The notes beneath the pieces were generated by a model, which was given only the letters and a program-made list of their open reading frames with translations, was not told the origin of the DNA and did no database searches. A stretch of DNA of 64,000 nucleotides from B33-G16 sp964611035 (lineage in GTDB: Bacteria; Desulfobacterota; DSM-4660; Desulfatiglandales; B25-G16): NCBI GenBank assembly GCA_964611035.1, contig CAZSWT010000008.1, positions 9,549-73,548 of the forward strand, given 5' to 3'. How positions within the stretch are numbered: the first letter of the stretch is position 1; each line of letters opens with the position of its first letter. Made by a program: the position numbers and the translations under genes. Below are positions 7,768-15,624 of the stretch, in pieces.

Positions 7768-8673
7768 ATGATTATTGATCTAGCAGGCAATCTATTTTAT
7801 CAATTCGCCGACAACATGGCGTTCCTCTTATTGTCGGCCCTGGGTCTCATAATAATTCTTGGGGTTCTTGACATAATAAATCTCGCCCATGGCGAGCTTA
7901 TAATGATCGGGGCATATGTAACAAGTATGTCTTATTACGCTGGTGTTCCCTTGTGGCTTTGTTTTTTGTTGAGTATTGCCACGGCGGGTCTATTCGGCCT
8001 CTTCCTCGAGAGGTTCGTTGTCCGCCGGTTTTCCCAGAACAGAATTGGGGCAATGGTGGCAACCTGGGGTATCAGCCTTATCGTCACTCAAGGAACACTC
8101 ATCGTGCTTGGCCCTTGGATGCGACCGATTCCCTTACCGAGCTGGCAATTTTCCATTGGCATTTATTCGTACTCTGGCTACCGCCTTCTCCTTTTCGTCA
8201 TCGCATTGTTTTTGGTGTTCGGGCTCTGGTTGTATTTTTACAAGATACGCGCCGGAATCTTTACTCGAGCCACTATGCAAGATGGGGAGATGGCCGAAGC
8301 TATAGGGATTAACACCGTACATATCGGGACGCTTGCGTTCGCCATAGGCGCTGGGCTAGCTGGCCTGACTGGGTCGTTGTATGCACCAACGATGTCGCTA
8401 GTTCCGCTCATGGGAACGACCTTTATCGCAATGGCGTTCATTGTGGTCGTTGTAGGCGGTGGTGAGAACCCAATAGTTGGAGCCCTTGCTAGCAGCGCGA
8501 TTCTCGCCGCCATAGCCACACCCCTTACCGCCTTATTTGGGACGTTCGTCGGCAGGGTCGGTATCCTGATTGCGGCGCTTTTAATTATCCGTGTGATGCC
8601 CAAAGGAATATCCGGATTTATCAGGGATTTCCGCAGCCGTCATAGTCATGCAACTCAGCGGTTACAATTATGA
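7768..8673 (+). CDS. Branched-chain/urea-type ABC transporter permease (LivH/UrtB-like)
   Basis: A 301-residue inner-membrane permease. ATG 7768 is chosen (GAGGGA 7-8 nt upstream) over a TTG at 7690 that would add 26 non-membrane residues. It has about eight hydrophobic segments and the LivH-family cytoplasmic loop LFGLFLERFVVRRF and the ATMQDGEMAEAIGIN coupling region. It ends VMPKGISGF, as LivH/UrtB proteins do. It forms the transport channel with the permease half of the next gene, overlapping it by 4 bases (ATGA). Confidence 0.88.
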   Translation: MIIDLAGNLFYQFADNMAFLLLSALGLIIILGVLDIINLAHGELIMIGAYVTSMSYYAGVPLWLCFLLSIATAGLFGLFLERFVVRRFSQNRIGAMVATWGISLIVTQGTLIVLGPWMRPIPLPSWQFSIGIYSYSGYRLLLFVIALFLVFGLWLYFYKIRAGIFTRATMQDGEMAEAIGINTVHIGTLAFAIGAGLAGLTGSLYAPTMSLVPLMGTTFIAMAFIVVVVGGGENPIVGALASSAILAAIATPLTALFGTFVGRVGILIAALLIIRVMPKGISGFIRDFRSRHSHATQRLQL

Positions 8674-10538
8674 GTTTTTTCCTTCTATTACTTAAGCATC
8701 GAGGTAAATGGGATGTTTCCAAGACCATGTGGCTAGTATTCGTCCTTATATTGACCGCTATACTGATCTATCCGGCCTTTGCCTCGTGTTTTATCCTATC
8801 AAATATTGTTTTCTTTTTCCTTTTCGTCCCCATAACCTTGGGACTGTGCCTTTTGTGGGGCTATTGCGGCATACTCAGTTTCGGGCAGGTAGCTTTCTTC
8901 GGAATCGCCGGATATGTTTATGCGATCGTCACGATTAACTTTGGCAATGCGTCGCTTGTGACCGTCTTAGGGTTGCTATCAGGGCTTGTGGCAACGGGTC
9001 TTGTTGCAGCGTTGTTCGGCTACTTCTTTTTCTACAGTCAGGTAAGCAATTGGATTGTTCCAATTCTCACCCTGGCCTTGACGCTCATCTTAGAGCTGTT
9101 TTTGGGTCAAACTGCGGGGTACGAGTGGCGCGTCGGTCGCGCCCTGCTTGGAGGTTTCAACGGAATAAATGACATCGTTTCCTTAAAATTAGGTAGTATA
9201 GAATTTTCTAGCGGAACGAAAAGTCTGTATTATCTCGTTGTATTCGGTAGTATTCTTTTGTTTCTTCTGATTCGAATGCTGGGGAATTCTAGATGGGGTG
9301 ATATCATCATTGCCATACGTGAGGATATCGAGCGCACTCGTATGCTCGGACATAATGTCAACTTAATTCAGGTGGTTGTCTTTGTAATTTCGGCTCTATT
9401 GGCGGGGCTGAGTGGGATGATGTATGTCTGGTGGGGGAATTTCATCGACCCATCCAGCATGGGACTCATCAGCGCAGTGATGCCAGTGTTATACACGGTG
9501 GTTGGAGGGAAGGAAAGCCTTTTGGCGGTGATGATAAGTACGATCACCCTGGGATACATCGGGGATTTTCTTGCAGTTTATGGCGGACAATATGCGTTTC
9601 TCGTCAATGGAGTTATTCTCCTTACAGTTATGATGTTCTACCCTCGGGGCATACTGTTGACTATCGGAGAACAATTTACAAGGTTTTTCGCAAGAAGGAC
9701 ACCGACCACTCGGATACATCGCATATCAGCTCCTCTCGAGACTCAGCCTGGGATTCCGGCACCATCAGATGTTTCCGCCAGAGAGGACATTCCCGTATCA
9801 GGGGCGGCAATAAAGGAGGTGCGACCGGTGATGTTGGAGGTGATAAACGTTTCGAAGACCTTCGGCGGGATCAAAGCAGTGATGGACCTGTCTCTGGCGG
9901 TTCAAGAGGGAGAGTTGAGGTGCTTGATAGGACCGAACGGTGCAGGTAAGTCCACTTTGTTCAATCTTATCACCGGTCGTTATTCTTCAGACGCCGGGTC
10001 AATCGTGTTTCAAGGAAACGAAATTTCTCACTTGCCACCTTATCAGCGCGTCAGGCGAGGAATAAGCATGAAGTTCCAGACAACACGAATCTACGAGACG
10101 CTGACACTCGCACAGAATCTCGACATCGCCTATCGGCATAATGGCTCCTCCGGCGAAGAAAACTTAGATGACAGGTACTGGGCACTGTCAATGTTCGGTA
10201 TTGAGGCCTCCGTAGATGAGCTGGCGGGGAGCCTGATGCACGCTCAAAAGCAGTGGCTGGAAATTTGCCTCGCCCTCGCGACGAGACCAAGACTTTTGCT
10301 GCTCGACGAACCAAGCGTTGGAATGACGCCGGAAGAGACGTGGCAGACAGCTGAATTGGTCAAGAAGCTGACCAAGAGTGGGCTAACAATCCTCGTTGTT
10401 GAGCACGATATGGAGTTCATTAGGCATGTCGCAGACCTAGTTACTGTACTACACCAAGGTCGCGTATTTGCTGAAGGGTCTTTGTCTTGGATCGAGGCCA
10501 ACGAAGAAGTCCGGAAAATTTATCTTGGGGAGCAGTGA
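8670..10538 (+). CDS. Fused ABC permease-ATPase (LivM/UrtC + LivG/UrtD)
   Basis: A 622-residue fusion. Residues 1 to about 340 are a LivM/UrtC-like permease with about nine membrane segments (WGYCGILSFGQVAFFG motif). Residues 340-387 are a Pro/Arg-rich linker. Residues 388-622 are a LivG/UrtD-like ATPase with Walker A GPNGAGKST, Walker B LLLLDEP and switch His (VVEHD). The signature loop is LMHAQKQWLEI rather than LSGGQ; UrtD proteins normally have LSHGQKQWLEI, so this is further degenerate. AGGAGG at 9814-9819 before an in-frame ATG at 9831 suggests the ATPase may also be made alone. In most bacteria these are two genes. Confidence 0.85.
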   Translation: MSFFLLLLKHRGKWDVSKTMWLVFVLILTAILIYPAFASCFILSNIVFFFLFVPITLGLCLLWGYCGILSFGQVAFFGIAGYVYAIVTINFGNASLVTVLGLLSGLVATGLVAALFGYFFFYSQVSNWIVPILTLALTLILELFLGQTAGYEWRVGRALLGGFNGINDIVSLKLGSIEFSSGTKSLYYLVVFGSILLFLLIRMLGNSRWGDIIIAIREDIERTRMLGHNVNLIQVVVFVISALLAGLSGMMYVWWGNFIDPSSMGLISAVMPVLYTVVGGKESLLAVMISTITLGYIGDFLAVYGGQYAFLVNGVILLTVMMFYPRGILLTIGEQFTRFFARRTPTTRIHRISAPLETQPGIPAPSDVSAREDIPVSGAAIKEVRPVMLEVINVSKTFGGIKAVMDLSLAVQEGELRCLIGPNGAGKSTLFNLITGRYSSDAGSIVFQGNEISHLPPYQRVRRGISMKFQTTRIYETLTLAQNLDIAYRHNGSSGEENLDDRYWALSMFGIEASVDELAGSLMHAQKQWLEICLALATRPRLLLLDEPSVGMTPEETWQTAELVKKLTKSGLTILVVEHDMEFIRHVADLVTVLHQGRVFAEGSLSWIEANEEVRKIYLGEQ

Positions 10539-11255
10539 ATGGCTGGAGGAATACTCCAAATCTCTGATGTTTATGCGAGCTACGGAAGCGGCGACATTTT
10601 GCAAGGGGTTGACCTATCGCTTGAAGAGGGAGAAGTCGTTGCAGTCATCGGAAGAAACGGGGTGGGTAAGACAACCCTTATGAAGACTGTTATCGGTCTC
10701 CTTCCTGCGAGGGCCGGCTCGATACATTTCCGAGGAGATAACATGACTCATCTGGCAGCCCGAAAACGGAGTGCAAAGGGCATTGGTTATGTTCCTCAAG
10801 GTCGGCAGATTTTTCCCGAACTGACCGTAAATGAGAACCTGCTGACGGGTGAGCAGGTAAATAGCGCGAACAAGAACCGCCGTTTACGGTATGATCTTAT
10901 TTATAAATATTTCCCTATCCTGAAGGATCGACGTTACCAGCTTGGAGGTACACTGAGTGGTGGAGAGCAGAATATGCTTGCAATCAGCCGAGCTCTCGTC
11001 GGGGGACCGAAATTGCTGCTGCTCGACGAGCCCTCGGCTGGTATTCAGCCATCAATTATTCAGGAAATTGGCACTTCGCTTATAGAACTCAACAAGACAG
11101 AGATGCTTACGATTCTTTTCGTGGAGCAAAATATCGGTCTTATCACGGCCTTAGCGCAGCGTGCTTACGCCATGGACAAGGGTCGTGTTGTAGCCGAACT
11201 TGATAGCACTCAAGTCAAGGACCGAAATTTTCTCGTTAAGTATTTAGCTCTTTGA
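10539..11255 (+). CDS. ABC transporter ATP-binding protein (LivF/UrtE-like)
   Basis: A 238-residue ATPase starting directly after the previous stop (TGAATG). Walker A GRNGVGKTT, signature LSGGEQNMLAIS, Walker B LLLLDEPSAG followed by IQPSII, the phrase typical of UrtE. It pairs with the LivG/UrtD domain of the upstream fusion, giving one canonical and one degenerate signature motif in the ATPase dimer. Last gene of the transporter operon. Confidence 0.88.
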   Translation: MAGGILQISDVYASYGSGDILQGVDLSLEEGEVVAVIGRNGVGKTTLMKTVIGLLPARAGSIHFRGDNMTHLAARKRSAKGIGYVPQGRQIFPELTVNENLLTGEQVNSANKNRRLRYDLIYKYFPILKDRRYQLGGTLSGGEQNMLAISRALVGGPKLLLLDEPSAGIQPSIIQEIGTSLIELNKTEMLTILFVEQNIGLITALAQRAYAMDKGRVVAELDSTQVKDRNFLVKYLAL

Positions 11256-11577
11256 GGGCAGGATATGCAATCAACGACAATTCTTGTTTGTCACAAGGAC
11301 CCATGAAGCGATGGCAGGAATTGAACTGGAGGATATGGCTGCTGAGATCAACCCCTCGGGACTGAGGGGTGTATGTGGGTACGCAGCCATAGTGAGTCTG
11401 TGATGATATGATTGCCGCACTGGGGTTGCAGTTGAAATCGAACGTGTGCTCAGGAAGCATATGGACTGTAGCGAGAGTCAAATGGGTATGCGTGGCTTCC
11501 TAAAGTAGCTGTCAGACCACAGCTCGGCTTGAAAAATATGAGCTAGCCCATATAGTATAAAGAAATAAGTTGTGTAA
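11256..11577. other. Intergenic region with decayed coding fragments
   Basis: About 320 bases holding short open stretches (for example a frame encoding MAGIELEDMAAEINPSGLRG from about 11311, stopped after 30 codons) but no full gene. It probably contains remnants of a deleted segment that also removed the 5' end of the next gene. Confidence 0.3.
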
Positions 11578-12447
11578 GATAATAAAGGCGCAGATACCTT
11601 TCAGGGGTTTAGAAAATATATCATTGAGGTTAGTGCTACTCGCCTATTCGCGCTACTCAATATCTCCTCAGCAGGGATGATTACTCGAGAAATTGGTGAA
11701 TTGCACGACATACAATATGCCAGCGTGCCCAAAGCCGTGGATATGATCGAAAAGCAGCGTGATTTAATTCTGGGTGTCAAGGTGCGGCTTAGCAAAAACA
11801 GAGTTGTTAGCGAGTCAGCTGGTATTCGACCTTTATACCTCGCCCGCGAAGCTGCCGATGCGGTTGGATTGCCAATAATGGTTCATCCACATGAGGCCTG
11901 GTGCCATTCGATCGATGATATCCTTGAAGTTATGCGTGAGTATGATATCCTTACTCACTGCTTTCATGGTAAAGATATTGGTATCTTAGATGTTAATGGC
12001 AACATCCGCAAATCAGTGCATGAGGCAGTTGAACGAGGGGTGATTTTCGATGTCGGACATGGCGAAGGCAGCTTTAAATGGGATGTTGCAGAACGTGCCT
12101 TACGACAAAACTTTCATCCGCAGACGATTTCTAGTGACCTTCATTTTTATAACGTTAATGGGCCGGTCTACGACCTTATCACCACAGTTAATAAATTTCT
12201 TCACCTTGGTTTGTCTCTTGACGATGCCCTCGCAAAAATTACCTCAACTCCAGCTCAGGCACTTCGTATGTCCGACCAAATAGGTACTTTAAAAGTTGGC
12301 GCATGGGGCGATGCAGCAATTTTCAAGTTGGAGATAGGAGCATTCGAGTTTTCGGACTCACACGGGCAAATTCGTATTGCTAAAGAACGACTCATTCCGA
12401 CAACAGTATTGCGAGCAGGGAAATTATATCGGAAGAAAGCAGAGTGA
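11578..12447 (+). pseudogene. 5'-truncated amidohydrolase/deacetylase-type metallohydrolase
   Basis: The frame opens after TAA at 11575 and homology-like sequence begins at once (GADTFQGFRKYI, then ATRLFALLNISS), well before the first ATG at 11677. The family normally starts about 100 residues earlier with a DLHxH metal motif, which is missing here. Remaining active-site residues are present: VHPHEA, THCFHG and the Asp in SSDLHF. Without the HxH ligands the binuclear site cannot form normally, so it is called a pseudogene. A 256-residue protein from ATG 11677 could still be made, without a clear SD. Relatives include EF_0837-type metallohydrolases. Confidence 0.65.
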
Positions 12448-12551
12448 CTGAGAATAAATTAAACAATATTATCATATAGTTAGTTATGTAATTGTTGATC
12501 TGTGATTTAATTGTCAAAGAGAATTTCGGGTATTTTGACTGGGAAATCTCT

Positions 12552-12686
12552 ATGTCCAAGGTATCAAAGAACAATAAAGTGATGAGCAGAAAAGAGGCTG
12601 TGGTAAAATTTGTTTTCGATGGTGCCATTATTGGGATGGGAGGGGAAATGGGACTTTTTACGAGTCCATCATATTTGCTGATCTAA
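12552..12686 (+). pseudogene. N-terminal fragment of a CoA-transferase subunit A
   Basis: From ATG 12552 the frame reads MSKVSKNNKVMSRKEAVVKF, then VFDGAIIGMGG, typical for the N-terminus of glutaconate/3-oxoacid CoA-transferase alpha subunits (HxxAV.fv.dGd.ig.GGF). After GMGGE the similarity stops exactly where a 20-bp repeat end (12652-12671) begins, and the frame closes at 12684. The rest of the subunit and its partner are absent. Interpreted as truncation by a MITE-associated deletion. Confidence 0.55.
12652..12671. repeat. Solitary terminal repeat of the MITE seen at 21131-21285
   Basis: GACTTTTTACGAGTCCATCA here is identical to the right terminus of the palindromic element at 21131-21285. 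No second terminus is visible nearby, so this is a remnant marking the break in the CoA-transferase fragment. Confidence 0.65.
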
Positions 12687-12711
12687 TTCTTTAAGATTAG
12701 GAGTTTTTCAA

Positions 12712-14058
12712 ATCGAAATAACTCAATTATCAGCCACTCAAGCCGCTTCAGAGATTAGAGAGCGAAATATTAGTTCGGAACAACTGGTTAAGGCATGCCT
12801 TAGTCGTATTAATGAAATTGAAAATGACATCCAAGCATGGGCCTTTATAGATCCTAGTTATGCTTTAGAACAAGCGCAGGCTGCGGATCATATGATAATG
12901 GCGGGAAGACCTGTTGGGTCTCTTCATGGTGTTCCGGTAGGCATAAAAGATATTTTTGACACTTTTGATATGCCCACAGAAAACGGAACTATTCTCCATG
13001 CAGGTCGTAACCCGAACGAAGATGCTACTGTTGTAAAATTACTACGGTCAGCTGGGGCTATTATTATGGGTAAAACTGTAACAACGGAACTAGCTACTTA
13101 TAATCCTGGAAAAACAAAAAATCCTCATAATCTAGAATGTTCTCCAGGTGGTTCCTCTAGCGGATCAGCGGCAGCTGTAGCTGCCAATATGGTACCTCTT
13201 GCTATTGGAACACAAACCAATGGCTCTATTATCCGCCCGGCAGCTTATTGCGGAGTTATAGGTTATAAACCTACCCATGGCACAATTTCTCGTCACAATG
13301 TTTTACATCAGTCATGGCATCTGGATCATGTTGGAGTTTTTGCACGAAGCATTAAAGATATCGCTTTAATTTGTGAAGAGCTCATGGTATTCGACAAGCA
13401 TGACCCGAGTATGAGAGCGCGTGCAAAACGACAGTTACGTAAATTTGTAAGTCAACCGCCTCCTGCTTCACCTCGCCTTGCCTTTATAAAATCTCCTGTT
13501 TGGCATTATGCTGAAAATAAAACTAAACATGATTTTGAAAAATTTGTGGACAAACTTGGCACAAATGTTGTGGAGGAGGTTAAACTTCCAACAATTTTTG
13601 AAGAGGCAGTAGAAACTCATCGAATAATAATGGAAACAGATTTCGCAACAAGTTTTGCAAAAGAATATGAAAGAGGTACGTCAAGGTTAAGTAAAGTTCT
13701 TCGTAAAATGATAGAACGTGGGCAAAAAATTCTTGCTATTGAGTACAACCGGGCTGTTGAAAAGATACCAGTCCTTAATGCAGCGTTCGAAAATATTTTC
13801 ACTAAGTTTGATGCCATTTTGACTCCTGCCACAACTGGTGAGGCTCCACACAATTTAGAGTCAACTGGAAGTCCAATTTTTTGTACGATTTGGACGCTTT
13901 GTGGTTTGCCTTGCATTAGTCTTCCACTATTGAAAGGACACACAGGCCTTCCCGTAGGGATTCAGCTGGTGGGTGCTTTCAATGATGATGAACGCCTTTT
14001 GCGAACAGCCGAGTGGCTCTATAGGTCGCAAAGCCGCAATGAAGGCCATATGACATAA
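12712..14058 (+). CDS. Amidase-signature family amidase with apparent ATC start
   Basis: A 448-residue amidase if read from ATC 12712, which lies 8 nt after a perfect AGGAG (12699-12703). The frame upstream to a TGA near 12680 has no ATG/GTG/TTG, and the first ATG (12892) would remove 60 residues that match the family N-terminus (ATQAASEIRERNISSEQLV). The triad is intact: K79 in VGIKDIF, S148 in PGGSSSGSAAAVA, S172 in QTNGSIIRP. Either ATC is used as a rare start, ATG was lost by mutation, or there is a base-call error. More AT-rich than the amidase at 4288. Substrate unknown. Confidence 0.8.
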   Translation: MEITQLSATQAASEIRERNISSEQLVKACLSRINEIENDIQAWAFIDPSYALEQAQAADHMIMAGRPVGSLHGVPVGIKDIFDTFDMPTENGTILHAGRNPNEDATVVKLLRSAGAIIMGKTVTTELATYNPGKTKNPHNLECSPGGSSSGSAAAVAANMVPLAIGTQTNGSIIRPAAYCGVIGYKPTHGTISRHNVLHQSWHLDHVGVFARSIKDIALICEELMVFDKHDPSMRARAKRQLRKFVSQPPPASPRLAFIKSPVWHYAENKTKHDFEKFVDKLGTNVVEEVKLPTIFEEAVETHRIIMETDFATSFAKEYERGTSRLSKVLRKMIERGQKILAIEYNRAVEKIPVLNAAFENIFTKFDAILTPATTGEAPHNLESTGSPIFCTIWTLCGLPCISLPLLKGHTGLPVGIQLVGAFNDDERLLRTAEWLYRSQSRNEGHMT

Positions 14059-14159
14059 ATTGAAGATAAGATGAGTGCAATTGATTATGAAAATATCGGG
14101 GAACTGCCGCAATAGATTGAAGGTATTTCTCGTGGAGGGATTTTAGGAAATCGGGAAAA

Positions 14160-14570
14160 TCAGATATGTTCCTTTACCTTCCGGGCTATATCTTGTATCT
14201 CTTCCATATCACCCTGTTTCATTTCCCACGTGGACATTGATAGTCCATCATTTTTCCATCTGGGTATGATGTGAATATGAAGATGGGGCACTATCTGATC
14301 TGATGCCTTGCCATTAAGTTGAAGAATAGTTATGCCCTCTGCATTGAGCGCCTCTTTCGCTGCCTTTGCACATCTTTTTACCGCCTTGATAAGAGCTGTT
14401 AAATCGCTTTCTGGTATTTCAAAGATGTTCTCGGCGTGATTTTTTGGGACTACCAGCATGTGGCCTTTACTTGAAGGATTAATATCCATAAAGGCAACTA
14501 CCAGTTCCTCATCCAATACCTTAATTGCAGGTATCTCTCCATCAATAATCTTACAAAAGACACAGTCCAT
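14160..14570 (-). CDS. HIT-family protein (HinT-like nucleotide hydrolase)
   Basis: A 136-residue histidine-triad protein. It begins MDCVFCKIIDGEIP, the usual HinT N-terminus with a CxxC zinc pair, and carries the catalytic HLHIHIIPRW triad near residue 97. HinT proteins hydrolyse purine nucleoside phosphoramidates and related adenylates; a housekeeping role is likely. GGGAGGTTGCA lies upstream of the ATG. It is downstream of the NuoG-like gene but separated from it by a repeat, so probably not in that operon. Slightly longer than typical HinT (110-120) because of a C-terminal tail. Confidence 0.92.
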   Translation of the reverse strand: MDCVFCKIIDGEIPAIKVLDEELVVAFMDINPSSKGHMLVVPKNHAENIFEIPESDLTALIKAVKRCAKAAKEALNAEGITILQLNGKASDQIVPHLHIHIIPRWKNDGLSMSTWEMKQGDMEEIQDIARKVKEHI

Positions 14571-14698
14571 TGCAACCTCCCTCTTTGAAACCTGAAATTA
14601 GAAACTTGATATTGGATATTGAATGCCGGATTTGATTATGGTCTTTATCTAGTATAGTGTTTCATTAAAACATAGACAAATAAAAGGCTAAAACAAGG

Positions 14699-14780
14699 TC
14701 ATTGCGAGCGCAGCGAAGCAATCTCTAACACCTTGAAATTCCAATGAGATTGCTTTGTCGCTCTCGCTCCTCGCAATGAC
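14699..14780. repeat. Dispersed palindromic CATTGCGAG repeat
   Basis: TCATTGCGAGCGCAGCGAAG opens the element and CTCGCTCCTCGCAATGAC closes it in reverse orientation, forming an imperfect long palindrome of about 82 bp. The same core occurs inside the element at 21131-21285. It is the type of short palindromic repeat common in intergenic DNA of anaerobic deltaproteobacteria. Confidence 0.7.
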
Positions 14781-14841
14781 AGAATGCTGTAAAGTTTTTA
14801 ATGATACGAACTAATAGTTTCAAGTTTCCGACGCAGAGTGC

Positions 14842-15555
14842 TTATCTACAGTCAGGGCATTTATCCCAGAAATCTTTTGGGATCCCTTCGGTAATTTTTC
14901 CGAAATAGTCTAACTGAAACCATGGGGCAAAGCTTCTTCCGCAAACCTTGCACTTTTTCATAGGAAGGGTCCTTTCCCATCGAACAATAGTTCTCTCGTT
15001 TTCATTTTCCTCAACCTTTATGCAATCCGTAGGGCATACATATGCACAGGCGCCACATCCTATACATGTTTGGGGGTTGATCCCTAATGGTGGCCCCACC
15101 TTTCTATCAGAGCCTCTTCCCAGGAAGGAAATGGCCTCAACACCAACTATCTCCCGACAGACCCTTTCACACAAACCACAGAGGATGCAGTCATCGTCTC
15201 CAAGCTTAAATCGTGGCGTTCCTACCGAATATTCCTCAGCCAACTCCTTAATAATAGACACATTGGGGGATCTGGCCAATAACAACTCTATAACCATCTT
15301 TCTGGCCTTAATAACCTTCTCCGTGCTTGTCTGAACATCAATGCCTTCAAGCGCTGGATAATTACATGATGTAGTAAGCCTTGTTCTGTTGCCGTTGGTG
15401 ATTTCTACCTGACAGAGGCGGCATGCGCCATAAGGTTCAAGGGCCTCATGGTAGCAAAGATGAGGGATATCAAAACCATTATCCAGGGCAACCTGAAGAA
15501 CGTATTGCCCCTCTTCTGCCTCTACTTCCACTCCATCAATTGTAAATTTAATCAT
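14842..15555 (-). CDS. NuoG/HoxU-like iron-sulfur subunit
   Basis: A 237-residue electron-transfer protein. An N-terminal [2Fe-2S] plant-type ferredoxin domain has CYHEALEPYGACRLC near residue 34 and a fourth Cys at TTSC; a HCCC-like region and two [4Fe-4S] motifs follow (CILCGLCERVC, CIGCGACAYVCP). The C-terminus adds a CxxC(…)CPDC zinc-ribbon-like tail. It lacks the molybdopterin-like C-terminal part of true NuoG, matching HoxU/HydA N-terminal modules. It is last in the Por-Nuo operon and probably relays electrons between ferredoxin or Por and the NuoF-like flavoprotein. Confidence 0.85.
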   Translation of the reverse strand: MIKFTIDGVEVEAEEGQYVLQVALDNGFDIPHLCYHEALEPYGACRLCQVEITNGNRTRLTTSCNYPALEGIDVQTSTEKVIKARKMVIELLLARSPNVSIIKELAEEYSVGTPRFKLGDDDCILCGLCERVCREIVGVEAISFLGRGSDRKVGPPLGINPQTCIGCGACAYVCPTDCIKVEENENERTIVRWERTLPMKKCKVCGRSFAPWFQLDYFGKITEGIPKDFWDKCPDCR

Positions 15556-15624
15556 CTTTAAATAACCTTCCCATTTTGCTTGCTAACTGTCTTCATAAAA
15601 AAATACTGAAAAAGGCACTTTACT

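Noticed and set aside
11677..12447. Intact amidohydrolase gene from ATG 11677
   Set aside because: Family-like sequence continues 30 codons upstream of that ATG and the metal-binding N-terminus is missing, so a truncated gene is the better reading.
14699..14780. CRISPR-like repeat
   Set aside because: Only isolated palindromic copies with no regular spacers; it fits a dispersed REP/MITE-type repeat.
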